Shown in pieces: positions 1 through 8,365 of a DNA stretch of 42,745 bases. Under the pieces are notes generated by a model. The model was not told where the DNA came from. It worked only from the letters and a program-made list of their open reading frames with translations, and ran no database searches. How positions within the stretch are numbered: the stretch's first letter is position 1; every line of letters begins with the position of its first letter. Both the position numbers and the translations under genes were made by a program. The stretch covers positions 1 through 42,745 of the forward strand of contig MFPR01000036.1 in NCBI GenBank assembly GCA_001784175.1. Reading direction: 5' to 3'. The DNA comes from Candidatus Lindowbacteria bacterium RIFCSPLOWO2_12_FULL_62_27. Its GTDB lineage: Bacteria > Lindowbacteria > 2-12-FULL-62-27.

Positions 1-691
1 CGGCATATCCGGCGGCCGCAAGGTTGTTGACGGACGCGCGCGGAACCACGGGAGAAAAAACTCCATCAGAGTTGAGCGTGGAAACCAACCCAACCGTTTC
101 GCGAATCAGCGCGTTGACGGTCGACTCCTTCAACCGGCCATCGCGCAGTTCAAACAGGACGGCGTTGCGCTGCATGACCAGCGGGTGTGCCCTGGGATTT
201 TCACCGGCCGGAAGATTACCCGTCGCGGTCAGCGAGAGAAAAACGGCCTTTTCTATCGGGGACAGAAATACTCCCGATTTGACGGAGGAATACCCGTCGA
301 CCAGCTTGGCCAGTTGACGGCCAAGACCCGGATGCCGAAACGCGGTTGCGTAGACGACAAACTTCGAGTGATTGCTTTCTGTCCGCAGAGCCGATTTGCA
401 GTCTTCAATCGCCTTGTCCTTTGAAGGTCCAACCCTTGCCAGGATGACCTTCGTCGCGAGAGCCGGCGGCAGAGCCTCGACCCTGGACCATTCCATCTGG
501 CCGAGTTTGCTCACCTTGTTCTCGGCGAGCTGTTCGATAATCTTGTCGTTCTCGCTGACGGCCGGAGCTTCCGTGCGCTTGATCTTCAAGAAATCTTTCC
601 AAGCGGCCTCAGACGTCCCGGCCATTACAGCGATCAGCAATGCCGGCGCCAACCCGTATGTCAGCTTCCTGAAAAACTGTGACTGAATCAC
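1..691 (-). CDS. Secreted protein of unknown function, 3' end beyond window
   Basis: The frame opens at a GTG (689-691 on the plus strand) and stays open to the left edge, giving about 230 residues with no stop. The GTG follows a very strong ribosome binding site (AAGGAGGTGG, complement of about 699-708), which decides the start; no ATG fits better. Residues about 8-29 form a hydrophobic segment after Lys/Arg and end in a small-residue stretch (GTSEAA), which reads as a Sec signal peptide. The rest is soluble, mixed alpha/beta in character, with no motif I recognise. It is transcribed divergently from the fatty-acid operon and has no obvious link to it. The function is unknown and the C-terminus is missing. 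Confidence 0.7.
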   Translation of the reverse strand, partial: MIQSQFFRKLTYGLAPALLIAVMAGTSEAAWKDFLKIKRTEAPAVSENDKIIEQLAENKVSKLGQMEWSRVEALPPALATKVILARVGPSKDKAIEDCKSALRTESNHSKFVVYATAFRHPGLGRQLAKLVDGYSSVKSGVFLSPIEKAVFLSLTATGNLPAGENPRAHPLVMQRNAVLFELRDGRLKESTVNALIRETVGLVSTLNSDGVFSPVVPRASVNNLAAAGYA

Positions 692-718
692 TTGTGATCC
701 ACCTCCTTTGCTTATTGT

Positions 719-734
719 GACAACACATGTTGTC
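719..734. promoter_or_regulatory. Inverted repeat upstream of the first minus-strand gene
   Basis: GACAACA-CA-TGTTGTC is a perfect 7-bp inverted repeat with a 2-base centre. It lies just upstream of the ribosome binding site of the minus-strand gene at 1-691, in the divergent intergenic region. The position suits an operator or a small leader hairpin. No regulator is identified. Confidence 0.35.
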
Positions 735-824
735 CGGCCCGAATTGGCCTGTGTAATGGGAAACGAGGGATGGTGGTAAAACCGAACAGAGATTTATCCG
801 CGGCGCCTGATCGAAAAGGCATCC

Positions 825-853
825 TTTACAAAAAACGGGGTCCTGTGTAAGAT
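825..853 (+). promoter_or_regulatory. Sigma-70-type promoter of the yceD-rpmF-fab operon
   Basis: TTTACA at 825-830 (5 of 6 matches to TTGACA) is followed by a 17-base spacer and TAAGAT at 848-853 (4 of 6 matches to TATAAT). Transcription would start near 860. An ATG at 852 in the yceD frame falls inside the -10 box, which argues against using it as the yceD start codon. Confidence 0.55.
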
Positions 854-914
854 GCAACGGCCGGGTGAGGAAGAGACGGCGGGGCGTGTCGCCGGAATGG
901 GGGCGCTTTCCCAA

Positions 915-1454
915 ATGGAAATAAATGTAGTCAAGTTGTTAAGGGAGCCGGGCGGCAGTCTGACCCGGCAGTTTACGCCGCGGGCCGCGGAGCTGGCGTT
1001 CGAGGGCATCGAGTTCACCTCCAAGCCGATCCGCGTCAGCGTCGACCTTCAAAACGTCGGCGAGGACATCGTGGGCGATCTTCGGGTGAGCTGCGAGCTT
1101 TCGATCGAGTGCGGCCGCTGCGTGGAGCGCTGTTCGTACGCCGTGGAGGCGGATCGCCAGATCGAGTATCTGACGAACCCGACGGCCGAAGCGATGGAGG
1201 CGGAGATGGACGGCTGGTTTGTGAGCCAGTACGACGGCGAGCGGGTCGTGCTGGACGACGACGTGTGGCAGATGCTGCTCCTCGCGCTGCCCATGCGATT
1301 TTTGTGCCGGGAGGACTGCCGGGGGCTATGTCCGCGGTGCGGTGCGAATCTGAACCGCAGGCCCTGCGGGTGCCCACCGCTCGATACATCGCGCACCCAG
1401 GATCATCCGCTTCGGTCGGCGTTGAACGACATACTGCGAAAGAAAAAGCTGTAA
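915..1454 (+). CDS. yceD: YceD / DUF177 family protein
   Basis: This 179-residue protein begins MEINVVKLLREPGG, like DUF177 proteins, which have been linked to 23S rRNA accumulation and are nearly always encoded just before rpmF. A Cys pair sits in the middle (CGRCVERC). Near the end lies a C-x3-C-x4-C-x2-C cluster (CREDCRGLCPRCG), typical of the family and probably metal-binding. The start at 915 is chosen by family alignment and length (about 170 residues is usual). In-frame ATGs at 852 and 897 exist, but 852 lies inside the predicted -10 box. No start has a strong ribosome binding site. It is the first gene of the fatty-acid operon, 13 bases before rpmF. Confidence 0.85.
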   Translation: MEINVVKLLREPGGSLTRQFTPRAAELAFEGIEFTSKPIRVSVDLQNVGEDIVGDLRVSCELSIECGRCVERCSYAVEADRQIEYLTNPTAEAMEAEMDGWFVSQYDGERVVLDDDVWQMLLLALPMRFLCREDCRGLCPRCGANLNRRPCGCPPLDTSRTQDHPLRSALNDILRKKKL

Positions 1455-1467
1455 GGAGAATCATGCA

Positions 1468-1653
1468 ATGGCAAATCCCAAGAGACGATTTTCAAAGGCA
1501 AGAACCCGGACCCGCCGGTCCCAATGGAAGGTCGCGCCCTCGAACACCGTGCCGTGTCCGAACTGCAAGTCCCCCGTTCTTCCGCACCACGTCTGTCCGA
1601 CCTGCGGCCAGTACCGGGGCCGGCAGGTCATCAAACTCGAATCGACCGACTGA
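1468..1653 (+). CDS. rpmF: 50S ribosomal protein L32
   Basis: This 61-residue protein starts MANPKRRFSKARTRTRRSQ, the classic L32 N-terminus, and carries two zinc-ribbon knuckles, CPNC and CPTC, at about residues 30-50. It is a structural component of the large ribosomal subunit. It keeps the four cysteines, so it is the zinc-binding form rather than the cysteine-free paralogue made under zinc limitation. It has a good ribosome binding site (aaggag, about 1453-1458) and sits between yceD and plsX, the conserved arrangement that ties ribosome and lipid synthesis in many bacteria. Confidence 0.97.
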   Translation: MANPKRRFSKARTRTRRSQWKVAPSNTVPCPNCKSPVLPHHVCPTCGQYRGRQVIKLESTD

Positions 1654-1668
1654 GATCACCGCCGCCCC

Positions 1669-2703
1669 ATGCCCGGCCTGACGCTCGCGCTCGACGCGAT
1701 GGGCGGCGACCGCGCGCCGTACCCCGCCGTCAAAGGCGCCGTGACGGCGACCGAGGCGCTCGGCGTGAAGGTGATCCTGGTCGGCGCCGAGCCCAAAATC
1801 CGCGAGGAGCTGGACCGCCTCCGCGTGCGCGGGGATTTGTCCGCTCGCGGGCTGGCCATCGAACACACGGACGAAGTGATCGGCATGGAGGACGCGCCGT
1901 CGTCGGTCCTCCGCGGCAAGCGTAACGCGAGCGTGGGTGTGTGTGCGCGGCTGGTGAAGGATCGGCGCGCGTCGGGGTTCGTGTCGGCCGGGAACACGGG
2001 CGCGGCGATGGCCGCGGCCGTCGGCGTCCTCGGCCGTCTCGAAGGCGTCCACCGGCCGGCGATCGCCGCGTATCTGCCGCGCATGGATGGGTCATTTTCC
2101 ATTTTGCTGGACGTCGGCGCCAACGTCGATTGCGCGCCGGAATGGCTGCAGCAGTTCGCGGTGATGGGTGACGAATACGCGAAATTTTTGTTCGGGATCG
2201 AACAGCCGCGCGTGGGGCTGTTGTCGACGGGCGAGGAGAAGGGCAAAGGCAACGAGCAGACGAAGGCCACGTTCGAGCTTCTGGAGAGCCTGCCGATCCC
2301 GTTCGTCGGCAACGTCGAGGGCCGGGACCTGTTCTCGGGCCGCGCGGACGTCATCGTCTGCGACGGATTTGTCGGCAACATCGCCCTGAAAGTAGCGGAG
2401 AGTCTGGCGGAGACGATGATGAAGCTGATCAAAAAAACCCTGACGAAAAATCCTGTCCGGCGCATCGGCGCGCTTTTGTCCCGGGGCGCGTTCCGCGAAA
2501 TGCTCAAGATCGCCGATTACTCCGAATACGGCGGATGCCCGCTCCTCGGCGTCAACGGCGTCGCCATCATCGGGCACGGCCGGTCGAACGCCAAGGCCTT
2601 TCACAACGCGCTGGGCGTGTGCAAGCGGTACGTCGAGCAGAACGTGGTCGGCAAGACGCAGGACCGTATCCTGGCCCTGCAGGCCATGCGGAGCGTTTCA
2701 TAA
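1669..2703 (+). CDS. plsX: Phosphate acyltransferase PlsX
   Basis: PlsX converts acyl-ACP and inorganic phosphate to acyl-phosphate, the donor used by PlsY to begin phospholipid synthesis. The 344-residue length is usual. The N-terminal LALDAMGGDRAP and the internal VSAGNTGA and DVGANVDC stretches are hallmark PlsX motifs, and the C-terminal half has the expected CDGFVGNIALK and GVNGVAIIGHG segments. ATG 1669 lies 15 bases after rpmF. It is a cytosolic, peripheral membrane enzyme. It is followed 5 bases later by fabH, so translation is probably coupled through the operon. Confidence 0.97.
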   Translation: MPGLTLALDAMGGDRAPYPAVKGAVTATEALGVKVILVGAEPKIREELDRLRVRGDLSARGLAIEHTDEVIGMEDAPSSVLRGKRNASVGVCARLVKDRRASGFVSAGNTGAAMAAAVGVLGRLEGVHRPAIAAYLPRMDGSFSILLDVGANVDCAPEWLQQFAVMGDEYAKFLFGIEQPRVGLLSTGEEKGKGNEQTKATFELLESLPIPFVGNVEGRDLFSGRADVIVCDGFVGNIALKVAESLAETMMKLIKKTLTKNPVRRIGALLSRGAFREMLKIADYSEYGGCPLLGVNGVAIIGHGRSNAKAFHNALGVCKRYVEQNVVGKTQDRILALQAMRSVS

Positions 2704-2708
2704 TAGAT

Positions 2709-3644
2709 ATGATAGGCGTCGGACTTCTGGGCGTGCGGTTCGCCGTGCCGGACCGGATTCTGACGAACCAGGACCTTGAAAAAATGGTCGACACGACCGA
2801 CGAGTGGATCCAGACGCGGACCGGCATCCGCCAGCGGCACATTTTGTCCGAGGGCGAATCGTCGGTCGATCTGGGCGCGCGCGCGGCCGAGAAGCTGCTG
2901 CAGGACCTGAATTTCGACAAGACCCGGATCGACGCCCTCCTCGTCGCCACCGCCACGCCCGAAATGCTGTTCCCTTCCACCGCCTGCATCCTGACGCACC
3001 GGCTGGGCCTGAACGGCATCCCGGCGTTCGATTTTTCGGCCGCCTGCTCCGGATTCGTCTACGGCCTGTCGATCATCAAGAGCTTCATCGAATCGGGCGC
3101 CCACCGCACCGTGCTGCTCGTGTGCGTGGAGGCGCTGTCGAAAATCGTGAACTGGCAGGACCGCAGCACCTGCGTGCTCTTCGGCGACGGCGCCGGCGCG
3201 GCGCTTTTGTCAGCGACCGAAACCGACCGGCGCTTGAAGTCCATTCTGATCGGCGCGGATGGGCAGTACCAAGAATATCTGTATGTCCCGCTGGGCGGAA
3301 CGGTCGCGATGTCGGGCCGGGACGTGTTCCAGGTCGCGTGCAGGAAAATGACGGAGGCCGCGACGGAGGCCCTGAGCAAGGCCCATCTGACGCTGGATGA
3401 CATTGATCTTGTCATCCCGCACCAGGCCAACACGCGGATCATTTCGCAGGTCGCCAAGCTCCTTCGCATTCCCGAGGAAAAATTTTTCGTCAACATCCAG
3501 TCCTACGGCAACACCTCCGCCGCCTCCATCCCGATCGCCTACCGCGAGGCCGAGGAAGCCGGCCGGGTCCGGCCCGGGTCCCATGTGCTCTTCGTCGCGT
3601 TCGGCGGCGGGTTCACGTGGGGCGCGGCGGTGCTCAAGGTCTGA
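2709..3644 (+). CDS. fabH: 3-oxoacyl-ACP synthase III
   Basis: FabH condenses acetyl-CoA (or another short acyl-CoA) with malonyl-ACP to start fatty-acid synthesis. At 311 residues it is of normal length. The catalytic triad is visible: Cys113 in FSAACSGF, the His of IPHQAN and the Asn of YGNTSAAS. The start at ATG 2709 gives MIGVGLLGVRFAVPD, which aligns with family N-termini; an open frame continues upstream inside plsX but has no family similarity. It lies 5 bases after plsX and 7 before fabD. Straight- versus branched-chain primer preference cannot be read from the sequence. Confidence 0.96.
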   Translation: MIGVGLLGVRFAVPDRILTNQDLEKMVDTTDEWIQTRTGIRQRHILSEGESSVDLGARAAEKLLQDLNFDKTRIDALLVATATPEMLFPSTACILTHRLGLNGIPAFDFSAACSGFVYGLSIIKSFIESGAHRTVLLVCVEALSKIVNWQDRSTCVLFGDGAGAALLSATETDRRLKSILIGADGQYQEYLYVPLGGTVAMSGRDVFQVACRKMTEAATEALSKAHLTLDDIDLVIPHQANTRIISQVAKLLRIPEEKFFVNIQSYGNTSAASIPIAYREAEEAGRVRPGSHVLFVAFGGGFTWGAAVLKV

Positions 3645-3651
3645 TCCGGCC

Positions 3652-4593
3652 ATGAAAATCGGTTTCCTCTTCAGCGGCCAGGGGTCGCAGGCGGTCGGCA
3701 TGGGGAAGGCGTTTTACGACGCCATGCCGGCGGTGCGCGAATTGTTCGATGCCGCCGAAACCGCGCTTTCGATGCCGATAAAAAAATTCTTATTTGAAGG
3801 CCCGGAGGAGACGCTGACCCGCACCGACATCACTCAGCCCGCGATCGCGCTGGTGTCTCTGGCGGCCCTGCGCGTGGCAAGAGATCGCGGGATCGAGGCG
3901 CATGCCGCGTGCGGTCACAGTCTCGGCGAGTACGCGGCGCTCGTGTCGGCCGGCGTCATGGAGGAGCTGGATGCGCTCCGGGTCGTCGCGCGCCGTGGGC
4001 AGGCCATGCAGGCCGCCGCGGACGCCGCGCCGGGCATAATGGCGGCGGTGGTCGGATTGAGCCTGGATCAGGTTCAGGCCGCGCTCGAGGGAATCGCGGG
4101 CGTGCAGGTCGCGGCGCAAAACGCGCCGGATCAGATCGTGCTATCGGGCGAGACCGCTGCGGTGGAGGCGGCGGTTGAAAAGATGAAATCAGCGGGCGCG
4201 AAAAACGCCGTGCCTCTCAAGACCAGCGGGGCCTGGCATTCGCACCTCATGGAACCGGCCACGGGGCCGCTCGAAGCGGCGCTGTCGTCGGTCCGACTGC
4301 GGTCGCCTTCCTTTCCGGTCGTCGCCAACGCGACCGCCGAACCGTTTCCCTTTGAAGATGAGGCGTCGGCCAGGGACCTTCTGGCGCGCCAGCTCACGTC
4401 GCCGATCCGGTTTGTCGATTGCCTGTTGACGATGCGGGCGCTCGGCGTCGACGCGTTTGTGGAGCTGGGTCCGGGCAAGGTTCTGCGCGGCCTCGTCAAG
4501 AAACTGGATCGAACGATTCCCGCGTTCAACGTCGAGGACCCCGCGAGCCTCGATGAAACGATCAAGGCCGTGTCGGCCGGGCGGCCGGCATGA
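3652..4593 (+). CDS. fabD: Malonyl-CoA:ACP transacylase
   Basis: FabD loads malonyl groups from CoA onto ACP for chain elongation. The 313-residue protein opens with KIGFLFSGQGSQAVGMG, carries the nucleophile Ser90 in GHSLGE and a catalytic His196 in the GAWHSHLM context, and ends with the usual FVELGPGKVLRGLVKK motif. ATG 3652 is chosen because the family N-terminus begins exactly there; the longer upstream frame is antisense-like noise in fabH. Its stop overlaps the fabG start (ATGA), a sign of translational coupling. Confidence 0.96.
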   Translation: MKIGFLFSGQGSQAVGMGKAFYDAMPAVRELFDAAETALSMPIKKFLFEGPEETLTRTDITQPAIALVSLAALRVARDRGIEAHAACGHSLGEYAALVSAGVMEELDALRVVARRGQAMQAAADAAPGIMAAVVGLSLDQVQAALEGIAGVQVAAQNAPDQIVLSGETAAVEAAVEKMKSAGAKNAVPLKTSGAWHSHLMEPATGPLEAALSSVRLRSPSFPVVANATAEPFPFEDEASARDLLARQLTSPIRFVDCLLTMRALGVDAFVELGPGKVLRGLVKKLDRTIPAFNVEDPASLDETIKAVSAGRPA

Positions 4594-5366
4594 CGGAGAT
4601 GAACGCGCAGGCCGCACAGGCCGCGCCCGCGCAGAAAGTGGCCGTCGTGACCGGCGCCGGCAGCGGAATCGGCGAGGCGTGCGCCCGGCGGCTGGCGGCC
4701 GACGGCTGCCACGTGGCGCTGTTCGGGCGGCGGCTCGACAAGATCGAGGCCGTGGCGCAGTCGATCTGTGGCGCCGGCGGCGTCGACGCCGCCATCGCGG
4801 TGGCCTGCGACGTGTCGAGCGAGTCGTCGGTCGCCGCCGCGCAGAAGCAGGTGTCGGACCGGCTCGGCGTCTGCAACATCCTCGTGAACAACGCCGGGGT
4901 CACGAAGGACGGCTTGTTTATCCGGATGAAGACGGAGGATTTCGAGTCGGTTCTTCGGACGAACCTCGTCGGCGCCTTTATCGTCACCCACGCGTTTGCG
5001 CCGGCCATGATCCGCACCCGCTGGGGCCGGATCGTCAATGTCAGTTCCACCGTCGGGCTCACCGGCAACATCGGCCAGGCAAATTATGCCGCTTCCAAGT
5101 CCGGCTTGTTCGGCCTCACCAAGACCCTCGCGCTCGAATTCGCCCGCCGAAACGTCACCGTCAACGCCGTCGCGCCCGGATTCATCGAAACCGGGATGAC
5201 CCAGGGCCTGACCGAGGAGGTCCGCGCGGAGGTGCTGCGCCGCACCCCCCTCGAGCGGTTTGCGCGGCCGGAGGAGGTCGCGGCGCTCGTCGGGTTTCTG
5301 TGTTCCGACGCGGCCGGATACATCACGGGGGAGACCATCCGTATTGACGGCGGGATGGCAATGTGA
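4590..5366 (+). CDS. fabG: 3-oxoacyl-ACP reductase
   Basis: FabG is the NADPH-dependent reductase of the elongation cycle and a classical short-chain dehydrogenase. The 258 residues include the cofactor motif TGAGSGIG (about 21-28), NNAG at 100-103, and the catalytic set Asn125, Ser153, Tyr166 and Lys170 (YAASK). The C-terminal YITGETIRIDGGMAM is the standard ending. There is an N-terminal Ala-rich tail of about 14 residues before the first strand; ATG 4599, three codons in, is an alternative start. It overlaps fabD by 4 bases and is followed by acpP after 49 bases. Confidence 0.95.
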   Translation: MTEMNAQAAQAAPAQKVAVVTGAGSGIGEACARRLAADGCHVALFGRRLDKIEAVAQSICGAGGVDAAIAVACDVSSESSVAAAQKQVSDRLGVCNILVNNAGVTKDGLFIRMKTEDFESVLRTNLVGAFIVTHAFAPAMIRTRWGRIVNVSSTVGLTGNIGQANYAASKSGLFGLTKTLALEFARRNVTVNAVAPGFIETGMTQGLTEEVRAEVLRRTPLERFARPEEVAALVGFLCSDAAGYITGETIRIDGGMAM

Positions 5367-5415
5367 TTAATACGCTACAAGATTGAATATCGAAATCAGA
5401 GGGCAGGAGGGTTGA

Positions 5416-5655
5416 ATGGCGAGTATTGAGGAGCGCGTGAAGGAAATCATCATCGACCAGTTGGGCGTGACGGAGGAAGAGGTGAAGGACGCCGCGTCGT
5501 TCATCGACGACCTCGGCGCCGACTCGCTCGACACCGCCGAGCTGGTCATGGCCTTCGAGCAGGAATTCGGCATCAGCATTCCGGACGAAGAAGCCGAAAA
5601 GATCAAGACGGTCGGTCAGGCCGTCGAGCATGTGAAGAAGGCGGTCAAGGAATAG
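5416..5655 (+). CDS. acpP: Acyl carrier protein of fatty-acid synthesis
   Basis: This is a 79-residue acidic helical protein with the phosphopantetheine site Ser37 in [30 protein letters not shown] follows it, as in housekeeping AcpP. It shuttles acyl intermediates among the Fab enzymes encoded on both sides. A clear ribosome binding site (caggaggg) precedes ATG 5416, consistent with the high expression expected of ACP. A second, divergent ACP is encoded in the acyl cassette at 14149-14385; that one is not a duplicate of this gene. Confidence 0.97.
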   Translation: MASIEERVKEIIIDQLGVTEEEVKDAASFIDDLGADSLDTAELVMAFEQEFGISIPDEEAEKIKTVGQAVEHVKKAVKE

Positions 5656-5700
5656 ACCGCAACGCCGGCGCCTCTCCACACGCGCGCAGGAGCGAAAGGT

Positions 5701-6948
5701 ATGCGATCGGATCGGCGGGTAGTGATCACGGGCGTCGGCGTTGTTTCTCCGAACGGTCTCGGCGCGGATATGCTCTGGAGCGCCGTCATCGAGGGCCGGT
5801 GCGCGGCCCGGCCGGTCGAGGGGTTTGACGCTCGCCGGTTTCCCACCACCTTTGCCTGTGAAGTCACGGGCTACACCCCTGAAGAGCACTTTTCGTCGAA
5901 GGAACTCAAACGGCTGGACCGGTTCGTCCAGCTCGGCCTGATCGCCGCGAAAGAGGCGATCGGGGACAGCGGGATAGACGCGTCCAAGGAGCCGCTGGAC
6001 CGGATCGGCGTGATCATCGGTTCGGGGATCGGCGGGATCGCGACGCTCGAGCAGGAGGCGCGCGCGCTGGACCCGGCGTCGGAGCATCCCAAGGTTTCGG
6101 TGTTTCTGATTCCGAAACTCATCATCAACATGTGCAGCGGCGAAGTCGCCATCCGCTACGGGTTCTGCGGGCCGAACCTGACCCAGGCGACGGCGTGCGC
6201 GACGGGGACGCATTCGATCGGCGACGCGATGAAGATCATCCAGCGGGGCGACGCCGACGTCATGATCGCCGGCGGCACCGAGGCCGCGGTCACGCCGCTG
6301 GGGTTTGGCGGCTTTTGCAGCATGAAGGCCCTCTCGCGCCGCAACGACGATCCGGCGCACGCCTCGCGTCCGTTCGACGCCGACCGCGACGGTTTCGTGA
6401 TGGGCGAGGGCGCGGGCGTCGTTGTGATCGAGGAGCTGGAGCGGGCGAAGAAGCGGGGCGCCAAAATTTACGCCGAGGTCGCCGGCTACGGCCTTTCGGC
6501 CGACGCCTACCACATCACGGAGCCGGAACCGACCGGCAAGGGCGCCCGGCGTGCGATGTCGATGGCGATCACGGACGCCGGCCTGAATCCGACGGACGTC
6601 GATTACGTCAACGCGCACGGCACCTCGACCAAATTCAACGACCGCGCGGAAACGCAGGCCATCAAGGCCGTCTTCGGCGACCACGCCCGCCGCCTTCCGG
6701 TCAGCTCCACCAAATCGACGACCGGACACCTTCTCGGCGCGGCCGGCGCCGTCGAGTCCATCACCTGCGCCTTTGCCTTGCAGCGCGGCGTGATCCCGCC
6801 GACGGCGCATTACCAGACGCCCGACCCCGAGTGCGATCTCGACTATGTGCCGAACACGGCGCGGGAAAAACCGATCCGGGTCGCGCTCAACAACGCCTTC
6901 GGGTTCGGCGGCCACAACGGTTGCCTGATTCTCAAAAAATTTGTCTGA
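5701..6948 (+). CDS. fabF: 3-oxoacyl-ACP synthase II
   Basis: FabF elongates acyl-ACP with malonyl-ACP. The 415-residue protein has the Cys-His-His catalytic site of KAS I/II enzymes: Cys166 in TACATGTHSIGDA, His306 in NAHGTSTKFND and His343 in STKSTTGHLLGAAG. It ends NNAFGFGGHNGCLILKKFV, as usual. AGGAG about a dozen bases upstream supports ATG 5701. The gene overlaps rnc by 8 bases. KAS II rather than KAS I is favoured by the gene context (acpP-fabF) and by the length. Confidence 0.96.
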   Translation: MRSDRRVVITGVGVVSPNGLGADMLWSAVIEGRCAARPVEGFDARRFPTTFACEVTGYTPEEHFSSKELKRLDRFVQLGLIAAKEAIGDSGIDASKEPLDRIGVIIGSGIGGIATLEQEARALDPASEHPKVSVFLIPKLIINMCSGEVAIRYGFCGPNLTQATACATGTHSIGDAMKIIQRGDADVMIAGGTEAAVTPLGFGGFCSMKALSRRNDDPAHASRPFDADRDGFVMGEGAGVVVIEELERAKKRGAKIYAEVAGYGLSADAYHITEPEPTGKGARRAMSMAITDAGLNPTDVDYVNAHGTSTKFNDRAETQAIKAVFGDHARRLPVSSTKSTTGHLLGAAGAVESITCAFALQRGVIPPTAHYQTPDPECDLDYVPNTAREKPIRVALNNAFGFGGHNGCLILKKFV

Positions 6949-7612
6949 CCTCGCGGCGTTAGAGGATATCCTGGGCCACCGGTTTTCAAAACCGGACCTC
7001 CTGCTGACCGCTCTCACGCACCGCTCGTACCGCTCGGTCGACGCGGCGTGCGGAGACTATGAGCGGCTGGAGTTTCTAGGGGACGCGGTCCTCGGCATGG
7101 TGGTCAGCCAGAAATTGTTCCGCGACCTCGATCTGCCCGCGGGCGATCTCACCAAGCGCACCAGCCAGGTGGTGAGCCGGTCGGCCTGCGAGGGGGTTGC
7201 CCGGCGGATGGGGCTCGACCGGCATGTCCGTGTGGGCCCGGCGGCCACCATCGAGGGCACATCCATTCTGTCCAACGTCATTGAAGCCGTGCTTGGCGCG
7301 GTCTATCTCGACGGGGGCTTGGACGCCGCGACGGAATTTGTGTACCGCCATTTCGGCGACCTCATCGCCTCCGCGATTCTCGAGGGCGTCGAAAATCCCA
7401 AGGCCATGATGAACGAACTTTTCCTGAAGGAGCGCAAAGCCGCCCCGACCTACCGGGTCGTCGAAACCTCCGGCCCGGACCACGCCCCGACCTACGTGGT
7501 CGAGGCGATCTTCGAAGACAAGGTCCTGGGCCGGGGCGCCGGCCGGAACAAGCGCGAGGCCGAAGCCGCCGCGGCGCGCAACGCCATCGAATCGCTGCTC
7601 GCCGGGCGATAA
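6941..7612 (+). CDS. rnc: Ribonuclease III
   Basis: RNase III cuts double-stranded RNA during rRNA and mRNA processing. The 223 residues contain the signature YERLEFLGDAVLGM (about 40-53, with the metal-binding Glu and Asp), SILSNVIEAVLGAVYLDGG around 108-126 (Glu115), and a C-terminal dsRNA-binding domain from about 152 that ends NKREAEAAAARNAIESLL. The start is a TTG at 6941 that overlaps the fabF end by 8 bases. No in-frame ATG allows a complete N-terminus, so the TTG is the best choice. It is the last gene of the operon. Confidence 0.94.
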   Translation: MSDLAALEDILGHRFSKPDLLLTALTHRSYRSVDAACGDYERLEFLGDAVLGMVVSQKLFRDLDLPAGDLTKRTSQVVSRSACEGVARRMGLDRHVRVGPAATIEGTSILSNVIEAVLGAVYLDGGLDAATEFVYRHFGDLIASAILEGVENPKAMMNELFLKERKAAPTYRVVETSGPDHAPTYVVEAIFEDKVLGRGAGRNKREAEAAAARNAIESLLAGR

Positions 7613-7772
7613 CGGGCTCTTTGAATTCCATCCGGCAGCGCGCGCCGGGTTACCGGAAATCGCGGCGGAAATAACCGATGGCCATTACTGCAAAACTGCA
7701 TCTCTGACACCGATTACCCACCCTGCGCACACTTGAAATCGTGCCACCCCTGCGGTAAGTTTACACTATAAG

Positions 7773-7812
7773 TTGCAGTCGGACGTGGTCCATGATCATG
7801 GAAGAACTGCAA
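7773..7812. promoter_or_regulatory. Palindromic operator candidate of the toxin-antitoxin operon
   Basis: A perfect 14-bp palindrome, TCCATGATCATGGA, lies at 7789-7802, 27 bases before the antitoxin start. It is framed by a wider inverted repeat, TTGCAGT (7773-7779) and ACTGCAA (7806-7812). AT-rich -10-like hexamers (TACACT 7762-7767, TATAAG 7768-7773) lie just before it, with no well-spaced -35. ParD/ParE-type operons are usually autorepressed at such sites. The operator role is an inference. Confidence 0.45.
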
Positions 7813-7829
7813 TTCCAAGGAGGATCAAC

Positions 7830-8057
7830 ATGGCCAGTGTACAAGAAATCATCAGAGACGCTGAATCGCTCCCCGTCGAGGAAAGGGCGATTCTAGTCGA
7901 TTCGTTGCTTAGAACTTTGAATGCTACCGATCCGGAAATCGACAAACTCTGGATTAAGGAAGCCAAACGTCGTCTGGAGGAACTTCGTTCCGGGCACGTG
8001 CGGGGAATTCCGGGCGAGGAAGTCTTCGAGCGTATTCACAAACGTTTTGAAAAATGA
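7830..8057 (+). CDS. Antitoxin, addiction-module component family
   Basis: This is a 75-residue acidic/basic helical protein. The stretch ESLPVEERAILVDSLLRTL and the following IDKLWIKEAKRRLEELRSG are characteristic of the 'addiction module component' antitoxin family that partners ParE/RelE toxins. AAGGAGG just before ATG 7830 decides this start over an earlier in-frame ATG near 7773. The stop overlaps the toxin start in ATGA, so the two are translationally coupled, with the antitoxin first as expected. The C-terminal GIPGEEVFERIHKRF segment probably wraps the toxin. Confidence 0.85.
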   Translation: MASVQEIIRDAESLPVEERAILVDSLLRTLNATDPEIDKLWIKEAKRRLEELRSGHVRGIPGEEVFERIHKRFEK

Positions 8058-8365
8058 TTTTTACCTTTCATCCCGCCGCCGAGACGGAATTTATCGAGGC
8101 CGTCGACTATTATGAAAAATGTGGGAAGGGGCTCGGCTATGATTTTTCCATGGAGGTTTACTCGGCAATTCGAAACGTTGTCGATTTTCCAAAAGCATGG
8201 CCGATCGTGGAAGGCGATGCACGCCGCTGCCTGACAAACCGGTTCCCTTTTGGAGTTCTCTACAGCATCGAACCAGACAGAATATTTATCCTGGCCATCA
8301 TGCATTTGCGCCGGCATCCGGACTACTGGAAAGAACGGAAGCCCAACACGACATCCACTCCGTGA
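8054..8365 (+). CDS. ParE/RelE-superfamily toxin
   Basis: This 103-residue protein follows the ParE plan: an N-terminal FTFHPAAETEFIEAVDYYE helix pair, a middle FPFGVLYSIEPDRIFILAIMH beta-sheet core, and a C-terminal RRHPDYWKER tail. ParE toxins inhibit DNA gyrase and RelE toxins cleave mRNA at the ribosome. The sequence is closer to ParE by the helix motif and the HxxRHPDYW ending, but the target cannot be decided here. It overlaps the antitoxin by 4 bases. The pair sits alone between the fatty-acid operon and the reductase gene and has no visible mobile element beside it. Confidence 0.87.
   Translation: MIFTFHPAAETEFIEAVDYYEKCGKGLGYDFSMEVYSAIRNVVDFPKAWPIVEGDARRCLTNRFPFGVLYSIEPDRIFILAIMHLRRHPDYWKERKPNTTSTP

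Noticed and set aside
685-710. Resemblance to the conserved 3' end of 16S rRNA (ATCACCTCC-like) on the plus strand
   Set aside because: It is the complement of an unusually strong ribosome binding site for the minus-strand gene; no other 16S sequence is present.
852-914. Earlier starts for yceD at 852 or 897
   Set aside because: 852 lies in the predicted -10 box, and neither extension matches the family N-terminus or has a ribosome binding site.
5323-7017. Long minus-strand open frame (564 codons) opposite fabF and rnc
   Set aside because: It is a GC-rich antisense shadow of two certain genes; the translation is Arg/Ala/Gly-rich with no recognisable domain.
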